A stretch of 8,883 bases of DNA from Prevotellaceae bacterium (GCA_031284065.1 JAITAP010000033.1:1-8883), one strand, 5' to 3'; shown: positions 1 to 6,757, numbered from the stretch's first letter. Notes: generated from the sequence alone by a model not told the origin. Translations and numbers: made by a program.

Positions 1-135
1 GAAAGCTTAGCCGACGTTGTCCTCAAGGGGAAGCGTAGCGGCTTTTCTTTAGAGCAGATACAAGCGTTGACCGGGCTTGGCGAGGAAAAAATTCTGGAAA
101 TTCTTCGCTCAAACGACGAGAAACTTGTATTGTAG
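1..135 (+). CDS. C-terminal fragment of a probable Rpn/PD-(D/E)XK nuclease-transposase-like protein
   Basis: Frame 1 is open from the first base to a TAG at 133-135, giving 44 residues; the start lies outside the window. The visible tail contains GFSLEQIQALTG followed by LGEEKILEILR, a helix-turn-helix-like 'sleqI..ltGl.eekI' pattern. This pattern is common at the C-terminus of Rpn-family recombination-promoting nucleases/putative transposases in Bacteroidota. The nuclease core itself cannot be seen, so the family call is an inference from a short tail. The stop codon abuts the IS30-family relic at 136 and may lie within that element's terminal repeat. The protein could therefore be truncated by the insertion, with its last few residues supplied by the IS end. 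Confidence 0.4.
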   Translation, partial: ESLADVVLKGKRSGFSLEQIQALTGLGEEKILEILRSNDEKLVL

Positions 136-137
136 AT

Positions 138-463
138 TCAACATCTCAATGCAACTTTATCGTGTAAATATCGGAAGAAAATTTCTTTCGGTGAATAAAA
201 CTTTAAGTTTTCTCTGGGTCTGCTGTTGATTTTATACGGTATTTCTTTTACTTGCCGCTCACTAAAGTCATCGAAGTGCGCTTGTGGGGGAATGTACTGC
301 CGAATAAGCTTGTTGGTATTTTCGATAAACCCCTTTTTCCATGAAGAATAGGGGTGTGTGAAAAAAGCTGTGCTTTCAGCGCGCTGGCGATGCTTCAGGC
401 GGCGCCGCGTATGGGTGTAAAGCGTACCGCAACGTTCTTCGAGAGCATGCCCCTCAAAGAACG
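138..463 (-). pseudogene. IS30-family transposase remnant (internal deletion)
   Basis: Read on the minus strand, one frame stays open from about 505 down to the TGA at 138-140, but it has no ATG start. It joins two transposase pieces in frame. The first contains RCGTLYTHTRRRLKHRQR, the basic segment that precedes the catalytic core in IS30 transposases. The second contains HPYSSWKKGFIENTNKLIRQ, the block around the catalytic glutamate (codon at 321-323), followed by NSRPRENL and the terminal KVALRC. In a normal enzyme the two pieces are separated by more than 100 residues holding the catalytic aspartates, and these are absent. The protein would be inactive. The second piece closely matches the relic at 2940-3150. 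Confidence 0.7.
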
Positions 464-470
464 TTTTTTT
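431..470 (+). terminator. Possible rho-independent terminator inside the IS30 relic
   Basis: A perfect 9-bp inverted repeat (AACGTTCTT at 431-439, AAGAACGTT at 457-465) encloses a 17-base loop. The loop can add a GAG/CTC pairing after one mismatch. A run of seven T covers 464-470. In the plus direction this has the shape of an intrinsic terminator. It would stop read-through from the gene fragment at the left edge, or antisense transcription into the glycosidase-like gene. The loop is longer than typical, so its strength is uncertain. Confidence 0.45.
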
Positions 471-563
471 CTTACTTAAAGTTGCATTTGTTGGCTGAAA
501 TTACAACCCCAAACGTTTCATAACGAAAACGCAATAATCAGAAGAGCATCACTCACAGCCTGC

Positions 564-2915
564 CTATTTTAATTTCAATTCTTTTGATTCGTTCGGGTTG
601 AGGTGTACAACCTGCACATTTCCCGAACTTATCCGGAAAGATGTTTGTCGAGCTTGTTTCGACGACTCGGAAAGTACTTTCACATCTGCCGGAAATCCGG
701 TAGGATTAGTCAACCGCAGATGTAGCCGTTTGTTTCCGGAATCAATCAATTCGACTTTGATATTGTCGAATACCGTATAAAAACCCGCATCGGGCTGCGC
801 GTATATTCCGGGAAGTTGCGTCACGGTTAATAATGCGGCTGTTTCGCACCATGAGCAGGAGCCGAAAATATTTCCGCCAATAGAACGTTTTCCTTCCCAG
901 TCGCTTAAATTCACCCGTTCGCATATACCTCCGGGAGGCATTTTTCCGATGGGACGGTCGGCGCGACTGATATACTGCGGCGCTCCGTGAGCAATATCCG
1001 TAAGCAGCTCAATTGCTCGCCTGTCGTTCGATGCGCGAAAATATTTCAACAGACAGTCGCCCGACCATGTGCATATCCCCGGAGCGCTGTGCTTGTTCGA
1101 TACGCTTGCCCATACCGAACCGTATGAACGGGCGTCCAGCTTGCCCATAATCGAACTTTCAGGAAATTGATAATCGTAAGATACTGTCCAGCTGGCACAC
1201 ACAGGCAGTAAATCCGATGCATAGTCCAGCCATTTTCTGTTTCCCGTTACTTCATAGAGTGTTATAAACGATTCGAACAGCCCGAAAGCCGATTCGCTGT
1301 CGGGAGCCGAAAGAATTTCGCCGGGTCCGCCGGTGGTATATCCTTTCAGGACATATTCGCTATAGTATTTTTCGGCGGCATTTTCGGCTACTTTAAGATA
1401 CTCCGGCGTTCGGAACGTCTGTGAAGCCAGCGCCAGTCCGCCGCACACAATAGCTCCTGACGTTGAACGTCCTATACATATATCGCCGGTAACGACATCT
1501 ACAAACTGCCCGAATTGCCCGTACTTGTTCCAGAGCCGCACAAAGGCGTCCGCCTGTTTTTGAAGTCCCGATTTCCACTGAGGCGGGACTTTGTCGCCCT
1601 TGGATTCCATTTCGTCAAATTGACGTTGAGCCATATAGAGCCAGTCGCCCTGCGAACGGACAAGCGTTTCGTTATTTTTAAGGGCATTGAAGTAACCAAA
1701 ACCTGTAAATTCGACGCCATTGCCGTAAGCGTTGAAAAATCCGGAAGGAGCCTGAGATTTCGAGAATATGGCATCCAGATTTTTAATTGCATTACGTCGC
1801 AACTCTTCCGAACCCTGCATCATCAAAGGCAGCGTACACTGTCCGCCGCCCACCCAGCCAAGCTGCCAGATAAAACACCATTGCGTGCCGCTTCCGGGCT
1901 TGCTCAAACAGAACATATCTATGTTTTTGTCCCAGCGGTCGTGCAGAAAAAGGTTACTGAGCAGCTTGCCTGCCTCGCTGAACGGCAATACTTCTTTACG
2001 TTCGTAAGGATTAAGTTCTTTCCGTACTTCGTAAAACCGTTTCAGCATGTCTTTTATTGCCCCGGATTTGAACGAGTAAAGGCGAAAGCGGATTGTAAGC
2101 GTGTCGCCAACTTCCCATTTGCCGACAACAGAAGCATTACTGTTGCTGCCGGAGGACGGAACAGCAGTAAATTCCCGTACGTCGGGCGCTGTGAGGGAAA
2201 ATTTCGCTTCCGATTGCTCCTGAAATTCTTCGATATACATGCCATGATTTCCGAACCGGCTGCCTTGGGTAGTCAATAATATCCATCCCTGCTGTTTTTC
2301 GGGAGAATGGAAAGCCATTAAAGGTGTGCTTGCGTTACCGGTATTGATTTCAATTCTGTGTTTAGAATCCTCATTTAACGCCGGAAGACCTGTAGTTGTG
2401 GTAGGCATGTCGATACGCCATTCACTTTTGTCGTACCAGAAAGGCGGATAGCTCATCTTTTTCACGGCAAACCGGTTACCGTCGTACACAATCGCCGGAA
2501 CAAATACAAATTCGTTGCCTGTCCACTGACTGAAACGGATGTCAACTCCTGCGGCTACATTCTGCGCTTCTCCGTTCAGGAGTTTCCATGTTAATTGATA
2601 ATCCTGCGCATCCGGTTGTCTTTCTACGGAAGCGGTACTTACAGACAGTTCCCATTCTGCGCCGTTCCGGTCTTTTATACGGCTGCCGTCAACCAGCTGA
2701 AATTCCAACTTGCCAACCTGTTGAGCGCTGTCATAGTACATAATAACGGGTTTAATCTCTCCGGCATTTTCCCTGACGGGATTTGCGCATACGAATGATA
2801 ATTTACAAATACCTGCCAAACAGATGCAAATTACCGGCAAATAAAAATTGCGTTTTGACTTGGAGTTTTCCATATTACAGGATTTCAACTCCTTATGCCT
2901 TTTAAGTTTTCCCAT
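564..2915 (-). CDS. Secreted six-hairpin glycosidase-like protein, family unassigned
   Basis: The product is 783 residues. The probable true start is Met15 (codon 2871-2873): it places KSKR just before a hydrophobic stretch of about 20 residues ending in FVCA near residue 44, a type I signal peptide. An AAGGAG lies 15 bases upstream of that codon. The mature protein appears to have a beta-rich N-terminal region (about 46-285), a long helical region (about 310-700) and a short beta-type C-terminal domain (about 715-783). The helical region has spaced aromatic/Gly motifs (WQLGWVGGGQ near 350-359, ESAFGLFESF near 541-550, WSGDCLLKYF near 617-626, and PPGGICERVNLSDWEG near 660-675). This layout fits (alpha/alpha)6-barrel glycoside hydrolases or polysaccharide lyases acting in the periplasm or at the surface. 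I do not recognise a specific family or catalytic pair. No SusC/D partner is nearby. IS30-family relics lie on both sides. GC content is visibly lower than in tamL and hisS, consistent with transfer. Confidence 0.75.
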   Translation of the reverse strand: MGKLKRHKELKSCNMENSKSKRNFYLPVICICLAGICKLSFVCANPVRENAGEIKPVIMYYDSAQQVGKLEFQLVDGSRIKDRNGAEWELSVSTASVERQPDAQDYQLTWKLLNGEAQNVAAGVDIRFSQWTGNEFVFVPAIVYDGNRFAVKKMSYPPFWYDKSEWRIDMPTTTTGLPALNEDSKHRIEINTGNASTPLMAFHSPEKQQGWILLTTQGSRFGNHGMYIEEFQEQSEAKFSLTAPDVREFTAVPSSGSNSNASVVGKWEVGDTLTIRFRLYSFKSGAIKDMLKRFYEVRKELNPYERKEVLPFSEAGKLLSNLFLHDRWDKNIDMFCLSKPGSGTQWCFIWQLGWVGGGQCTLPLMMQGSEELRRNAIKNLDAIFSKSQAPSGFFNAYGNGVEFTGFGYFNALKNNETLVRSQGDWLYMAQRQFDEMESKGDKVPPQWKSGLQKQADAFVRLWNKYGQFGQFVDVVTGDICIGRSTSGAIVCGGLALASQTFRTPEYLKVAENAAEKYYSEYVLKGYTTGGPGEILSAPDSESAFGLFESFITLYEVTGNRKWLDYASDLLPVCASWTVSYDYQFPESSIMGKLDARSYGSVWASVSNKHSAPGICTWSGDCLLKYFRASNDRRAIELLTDIAHGAPQYISRADRPIGKMPPGGICERVNLSDWEGKRSIGGNIFGSCSWCETAALLTVTQLPGIYAQPDAGFYTVFDNIKVELIDSGNKRLHLRLTNPTGFPADVKVLSESSKQARQTSFRISSGNVQVVHLNPNESKELKLK

Positions 2916-2937
2916 GTTTGAATATTTCTATGTGTCG

Positions 2938-3150
2938 ATTCAACATCTCAAAGCAACTTTAAATCATGCAAATATCGGAAAAAAATTTCTTTCGGTGAAT
3001 AAAACTTTAAGTTTTCTCTGGGGCTGCTGTTGATTTTATGCGGTATTTCTTTTACTTGCCGCTCGCTAAAGTCATCAAAGTGCGCTTTTTTTTTGGGGGG
3101 GGGGACTGCCGAATAAGCTTGCTGGTATTTCTTTTTCCAAAAAGAATATT
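2938..3150 (-). mobile_element. IS30-family insertion sequence relic, 3' end only (right copy)
   Basis: This segment repeats the left relic in the same orientation, including an uninterrupted identical run of 41 bases. On the minus strand it encodes the IS30 transposase tail: AHFDDFSERQVKEIP, then PRENLKFYSPKEIFFRYLHD. It is more decayed than the left copy. A one-base shift near the 3' end changes the terminus to LKLL. NSRP has become NSSP. About 11 bases covering the catalytic-glutamate codon are missing near 3130, and a T9G10 tract replaces normal sequence at 3086-3104. Homology to the left copy fades near 3150. Its left end lies 22 bp from the first possible start of the glycosidase-like gene. 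Confidence 0.7.
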
Positions 3151-3277
3151 GCGCCATCCTATTTCTCTGTTGTCGCAAAGCGCCCATATTTTGAAAGTCA
3201 GGGCAAGAATTTTAATGACGTAGTTACGACAAATCTGCGAGCAAATATACACGTTTTATGAGTAAAAATGGACGCGC
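3151..3277. other. Unassigned non-coding stretch between IS relic and tRNA terminator
   Basis: After homology to the IS30 relic ends, about 127 bp of sequence show no convincing gene, repeat or hairpin. Short open frames crossing it have no recognisable domain and overlap the decayed IS. It may be old, degraded mobile DNA or simple spacer downstream of the tRNA gene. Confidence 0.4.
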
Positions 3278-3305
3278 AAAAAAAGCCCCGCATTGCTGCG
3301 AGGCT
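3278..3305 (-). terminator. Rho-independent terminator of tRNA-Leu
   Basis: On the minus strand, 27 bases past the tRNA 3' end, AGCCTCGCA pairs with TGCGGGGCT across a 4-base GCAA loop (9 bp including one G-T pair). A run of T follows immediately. This is a textbook intrinsic terminator, and it closes the tRNA transcription unit before the accessory region. Confidence 0.85.
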
Positions 3306-3331
3306 TGCTGTTGCTTGGATTTTGTTGGTTG

Positions 3332-3413
3332 TGCGGATAAAGGGACTCGAACCCCCACGCCTTCCGGCACCAGATCCTAAGTCTGACGCGGCTACCAATT
3401 ACGCCATATCCGC
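3332..3413 (-). tRNA. tRNA-Leu, anticodon UAG
   Basis: The minus strand folds into a class II tRNA of 82 nt. The acceptor stem is GCGGATA/TATCCGC with an A discriminator. The D arm contains AATTGGTA, and the anticodon stem CAGA/TCTG bounds the loop CTTAGGA, giving anticodon TAG. A short variable arm is formed by GCC/GGC around GGAA, and the T arm carries GGTTCGAGTCC. The long variable arm and the anticodon agree with leucine, codon CUA. The 3' CCA is not encoded. It has its own promoter and terminator, so it is a single-gene unit. Confidence 0.93.
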
Positions 3414-3424
3414 ATGTGGTGGGA

Positions 3425-3455
3425 CAAAGATAGCGCTTTTTCTGTGAAAAACAAA
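3425..3455 (-). promoter_or_regulatory. Bacteroidota-type promoter for tRNA-Leu
   Basis: On the minus strand a -33 TTTG (3452-3455) is followed by exactly 19 bases and then a -7 box TATCTTTG (3425-3432). This matches the Bacteroides consensus TTTG-N19-21-TAnnTTTG. The -7 box ends 12 bp before the first tRNA base, as expected for a short tRNA leader. It is the strongest evidence in the window for the phylum. It lies between the methyltransferase stop codon and the tRNA, so the tRNA does not depend on upstream transcription. Confidence 0.85.
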
Positions 3456-3485
3456 ATTAGCGAACGCTGCGGCAACTTTTTTGAT

Positions 3486-4244
3486 TTATTTCACGTTGTC
3501 CGTTGCCCTTCTCCTAAATTCCGAGCATACAATTGCCGACGCTGTTGCTACGTTTAGCGATTCTACGCCGCTGTTGGCGGAAAAGGACGGTATGTAGAGC
3601 TTCTGCGAAACGTGCTGCGCCGCTTCGGGCGAAATACCCTTGCCTTCGCTCCCCATTACCACCACGCAGCGGGCGTTCAGCGGTTTGCTGTAAATATTTT
3701 TTCCCTCCAGAAATGTGCCGTACACCGGTATGCCGCTTGCCTTTGCCGCTTGCAGAAAATCGGGCAGGCCGGCGTAGCGTACCGCCACGTGCGCAATGGC
3801 TCCCATAGAGGCTTGCACTACTTTGGGGCTGTAGCAGTCGGCAACGTCGGGCGAGCATACCAGCGTATCTACGCCAAACCATCCGCACAGCCTGATGATA
3901 GCGCCAACGTTTCCCGGGTCCTGCACGCCGTCCAGCGCCAGCGTTAGCTTGTCGGCGTGAGGGAGAGGGGCGGGGGAGGCGTTGTGCGGAATGTAGAAAA
4001 CCCCAAGCATGGGCGAAGGCGTTTTCAGAAAGCTGATTTTCTTCATCTCGGCTTCGGACAGCGACACCGCTTCGCTGCCACCCGCAGCAATGGCCGCTTC
4101 GGTGGCAAAGATGGCGTAGGGCTTGAGCCGTGCGCGGAGCTCGCGCACCAGCTTAACCCCCTCGGCAACGAACAGCCCCCGCTCGTCGCGGTACTTTTTG
4201 TGCTCCAGCGAGGCGATGAGGCTTATGGCAGACTTGCTAATCAT
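3486..4244 (-). CDS. TrmH/SpoU-family RNA 2'-O-methyltransferase
   Basis: The product is 252 residues, normal for this family. The N-terminal part (about 1-90) resembles the SpoU substrate-binding domain, with ISLIASLEHKKYRDERGLFV and then AEG. The C-terminal knotted SPOUT domain shows all three family motifs: motif 1 LDGVQDPGNVGAIIR (about 104-118) with the conserved Asn and Arg, motif 2 VVMGSEGKGIS (about 195-205), and motif 3 IPSFSANSGVESLNVATA (about 218-235). These bind S-adenosylmethionine and methylate the ribose 2'-OH of rRNA or tRNA. The exact target (RlmB-like, TrmH-like or other) cannot be read from the sequence, so no symbol is given. The start fits the family N-terminus. A promoter-like TAGCTTTG ends only 4 bp upstream of the ATG. 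It is divergent to the tamL-like gene. Confidence 0.93.
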   Translation of the reverse strand: MISKSAISLIASLEHKKYRDERGLFVAEGVKLVRELRARLKPYAIFATEAAIAAGGSEAVSLSEAEMKKISFLKTPSPMLGVFYIPHNASPAPLPHADKLTLALDGVQDPGNVGAIIRLCGWFGVDTLVCSPDVADCYSPKVVQASMGAIAHVAVRYAGLPDFLQAAKASGIPVYGTFLEGKNIYSKPLNARCVVVMGSEGKGISPEAAQHVSQKLYIPSFSANSGVESLNVATASAIVCSEFRRRATDNVK

Positions 4245-4248
4245 GCTG

Positions 4249-4256
4249 CAAAGCTA
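4249..4256 (-). promoter_or_regulatory. Putative -7 box of the RNA methyltransferase gene
   Basis: On the minus strand TAGCTTTG matches TAnnTTTG exactly and ends 4 bp before the ATG. No clean TTTG sits 19-21 bp upstream; that region is only AT-rich. If this box is used, transcription would begin at or next to the start codon, making the mRNA leaderless or nearly so. A promoter further upstream remains possible. Confidence 0.45.
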
Positions 4257-4296
4257 CATAATTATGGCCAGAAAATTAAATTATTTTTTGCAAAAA

Positions 4297-4308
4297 GGTA
4301 GGTAGGTA
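4297..4308 (+). repeat. Tetranucleotide repeat (GGTA)3 in the divergent promoter region
   Basis: Three tandem GGTA units lie between a TTTG (4287-4290) and the TATCTTTG box (4322-4329) upstream of the tamL-like gene. The tract is 12 bp long. The TTTG and TATCTTTG boxes are 31 bp apart, which is the ideal 19 plus exactly these 12 bp. Confidence 0.7.
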
Positions 4309-4321
4309 CAATTTGTATTTT

Positions 4322-4329
4322 TATCTTTG
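4322..4329 (+). promoter_or_regulatory. Putative -7 box of the tamL-like gene
   Basis: TATCTTTG matches the TAnnTTTG consensus exactly and is placed to give a leader of about 55-60 nt before the ATG at 4391. A recognisable -33 TTTG at the normal 19-21 bp spacing is missing. The nearest upstream TTTG is 31 bp away, beyond the (GGTA)3 tract. Confidence 0.5.
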
Positions 4330-4390
4330 TCGAGCAAAATATCGGTGGGATGCTGCCGCTATTTTTTTTTGAATTGTTAGGTTAACTTAG

Positions 4391-6757
4391 ATGCTAATAG
4401 ACTTGTCGGCACTACCATTAATACAACGTACTTTTTATAGAATTTTCCTGCTAACGCTGTCGGGGTTTGCGCTTGCGTCGTGCTCCACAACGAAGCATGT
4501 TCCGCAGGGCGAGTACCTGCTGACCAAAGGCAGCCTCAAAATAGAGGGGGCGGGGATTGGAAAAGAGGATATTGAACCGCTCATCCGGCAGCAGCCCAAT
4601 ACAACGATTTTTAGAACGGTGCCGCTATACCTGATGTTTTACAACATGGCTTCGGAAAAGGATAATTTTTTCAACCGGATGCTGCGTAGCGCCGGCGAGC
4701 CTCCCATTATCCTTGACAGCGCTCTTGTGGCTACTACGGCGCAGCGCATGGAGCAGTACGTGAGCTATAGAGGCTACTACGGCTCTACGGCAGAGGCGAC
4801 GATTGCCTACGGCAAGCGCAAGGCTAAGGTGGCCTACACGGTGAAGCTGCCGGAGCCCTACCGTATTCGCAGCATTGCGTACGATATTGCGGATAAAGGG
4901 GTAGATACGTCGGATATTGCGGACCCCAACGCGCGGCTTGTTAATGTGGGCGATATATTCGACGGAGAGCTGCTGAGGAAGGAGAGCGCCCGCATTTCCA
5001 CCTGCATGCGCACCTGCGGCTACTACAACTTCTACGACAGCGACGTAACCTACCGCGCAGACACTACCGCAGGGAACCACGAGGTTGCGCTGACCGTTTT
5101 GGTGGCCAACGAGCAGCCGTCGCCGGACAACCCGACCGGCAGGCATCGCCAATTTTACGTGCAGAGCTTGTCGGTGATTTTGGAAAATCCTCCCCGCAGA
5201 GCGCCGGTGGATACCGCGAGCGCCGCTGCCGGGTGGGATACCATTCGCCGCCAATCTTTTGAGATGCTTTGCAAAAGCTGCGTTGGCGACGGTAAACTCC
5301 CCAACCTTCGGCCGGAGCTTATTGACATGAATAGCAGGGTGAAAATCGACAGCCTGTACAACGTGCAGGAGGTTAACCAGACCTACCGCAACCTTGCCAA
5401 CCTGCGGCTTTTCAAAACTGTGGACGTTCGCTTCAGCGAGCTGCCGGTTGATTCGTCGTACGCCGACACGTTGCCCCGTCCGCTGCGCGGCGTGATTACC
5501 TTGCTGCCCTCCATGCGGCAGAGCTACGAGTACGGCGGCGAGGTTTCGCTTAGCGACAACTGGCTGTTTGGGGCTTCGCTTACCGCCCACCACCAGCACA
5601 AAAATCTGTTTCGCGGCGCAGAGATACTGGATCTTAACCTTAGCGGAGTATTCCAAAAGGTGAAGCTCGACGCCAACGCTGCGCCCGAAAACTCATACGA
5701 GCTGGGGGCTTCCGTTTCGCTCAACACGCCCAGCATACTTTTTCCGCTCTACTTTGACTTTTACCGCAGTATTTATAGCCCGCGCACGCAGATTGCGATT
5801 TCGGGAAACTTTCAGCAGCGACCCGACTACACGCGAGCCCTTGCCGATATAACATTTGGCTACTCGTGGCGAAACTTGGACAACATGATTTACATATTCA
5901 ACCCGGTGGACATGAATATCGTCAAAATTATGAGTATAGCCTCCTCCTTTGAGGACAGGATACGCAACAATCCCTACATGCTTAACTCTTATCAGGACGC
6001 TTTTTTACTTGGTTCTTCCGTATCGGCAATTTACAACTCGCGCAGCGTGAGCGGCCGGGAGCGGCGCTACCTGCGCCTTGATACGGAGCTCAAGGGAAAC
6101 CTGCTGTGGATTGGGTACAAGCTTTTTGACGCTACTCCCCAGCCCGCCGGCGAGGTGCGACGCGCTGCCTACGAGGTGGGAGGCACGCAGTTTGCGCAGT
6201 TTGCCAAGTTCGACGCCACGTACACCTACCTCAAGGTGTTCAGCACGGTATCGTCCGTTGCCTTTCGGGCGTTGGCGGGCGTGGGGTTGGCTTACGGAAA
6301 CTCCCTCGCGCTGCCGTTTGACAAGATGTACTACTGCGGCGGCGCAAACAGCCTGCGGGGGTGGCAGATACGAACGCTTGGCCCCGGCTCCTACAGCGAA
6401 AGCAGCGACCTCTTCAACAGCCTTGCAGACATGCGGCTGGAGGTCAACGCCGAGTACCGCTTCAAGCTCCTCTGGAAGATGGAGGGCGCAGTTTTTGCCG
6501 ACGCCGGAAACATTTGGGCTATTCGCGGCGAAGACTCCCGCGAGGGCGCGCGCTTTTCGCTACAGGATTTTCCGAAGCAGGTGGCAATTTCTTGGGGAGT
6601 TGGCCTGAGGTTTAACTTTAGCGTGCTGATTGCAAGGGCAGACTACGGTATCAGGCTGCACGACCCTACCGGCGACGGCGCTTACTTTATTGCGCCAACG
6701 GATTGGTTTGCAGGCGGAGCAAACTCGTTCTTTCTGGCTATAGGGTACCCGTTTTAA
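4391..6757 (+). CDS. tamL: TamL-like BamA/TamA-family outer-membrane lipoprotein
   Basis: The product is 788 residues. The N-terminus is a lipoprotein signal: a hydrophobic stretch (about 17-29) ends in lipobox LASC with the acylated cysteine at 31. STTKHVPQGEYLL follows, typical of Bacteroidota BamA/TamA lipoproteins. Residues about 45-350 are soluble POTRA-type repeats; NQTYRNLANLRLF near 330-342 is a POTRA-like helix. From about 365 to the end alternating beta strands form the Omp85 (D15) beta barrel, including GGANSLRGW near 648-656, which corresponds to the conserved R-G-F/W motif of loop 6. The chain ends in Phe, as barrel proteins usually do. TamA-family proteins assemble or translocate proteins and link to TamB for envelope transport; the lipidated form is called TamL in Bacteroidota. 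Symbol assigned by architecture, not by comparison with a reference. It is divergent from the methyltransferase gene, and hisS follows after 59 bp on the same strand. Confidence 0.85.
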   Translation: MLIDLSALPLIQRTFYRIFLLTLSGFALASCSTTKHVPQGEYLLTKGSLKIEGAGIGKEDIEPLIRQQPNTTIFRTVPLYLMFYNMASEKDNFFNRMLRSAGEPPIILDSALVATTAQRMEQYVSYRGYYGSTAEATIAYGKRKAKVAYTVKLPEPYRIRSIAYDIADKGVDTSDIADPNARLVNVGDIFDGELLRKESARISTCMRTCGYYNFYDSDVTYRADTTAGNHEVALTVLVANEQPSPDNPTGRHRQFYVQSLSVILENPPRRAPVDTASAAAGWDTIRRQSFEMLCKSCVGDGKLPNLRPELIDMNSRVKIDSLYNVQEVNQTYRNLANLRLFKTVDVRFSELPVDSSYADTLPRPLRGVITLLPSMRQSYEYGGEVSLSDNWLFGASLTAHHQHKNLFRGAEILDLNLSGVFQKVKLDANAAPENSYELGASVSLNTPSILFPLYFDFYRSIYSPRTQIAISGNFQQRPDYTRALADITFGYSWRNLDNMIYIFNPVDMNIVKIMSIASSFEDRIRNNPYMLNSYQDAFLLGSSVSAIYNSRSVSGRERRYLRLDTELKGNLLWIGYKLFDATPQPAGEVRRAAYEVGGTQFAQFAKFDATYTYLKVFSTVSSVAFRALAGVGLAYGNSLALPFDKMYYCGGANSLRGWQIRTLGPGSYSESSDLFNSLADMRLEVNAEYRFKLLWKMEGAVFADAGNIWAIRGEDSREGARFSLQDFPKQVAISWGVGLRFNFSVLIARADYGIRLHDPTGDGAYFIAPTDWFAGGANSFFLAIGYPF

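Larger units (their letters stand above)
136..502 (-). mobile_element. Internally deleted IS30-family insertion sequence relic (left copy)
   Basis: The minus strand carries the end of an IS30-family transposase, with its stop codon at 138-140. Both element ends are recognisable. Reading outward, the left end (minus strand) and the right end (plus strand, from 478) both begin AAAGTTGCATT, and partial similarity continues for roughly another 15 bases. They look like diverged terminal inverted repeats. An intact IS30-family element is about 1 kb, but this one is under 400 bp, so most of the transposase is missing. It resembles a non-autonomous deletion derivative. The exact outer ends are uncertain by several bases, and no target-site duplication could be assigned. 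Confidence 0.7.

Noticed and set aside
514..531. Imperfect hairpin downstream of the glycosidase-like gene as its terminator
   Set aside because: The stem has a bulge and only about six pairs, with no proper T run in the gene's direction.
1515..2279. 254-codon open frame on the plus strand within the glycosidase-like gene
   Set aside because: It is antisense to a gene with a signal peptide and coherent domains, and its translation shows no domain or promoter support.
3198..3398. Short minus-strand frame crossing the tRNA-Leu gene
   Set aside because: The GSSPFIR-like segment is the translated T arm of the tRNA, a common artefact.
4625..5656. Long open frame (343 codons) on the minus strand within the tamL-like gene
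   Set aside because: It lies wholly antisense to a well-supported gene, has no recognisable domain, and long antisense frames are expected in GC-rich coding DNA.
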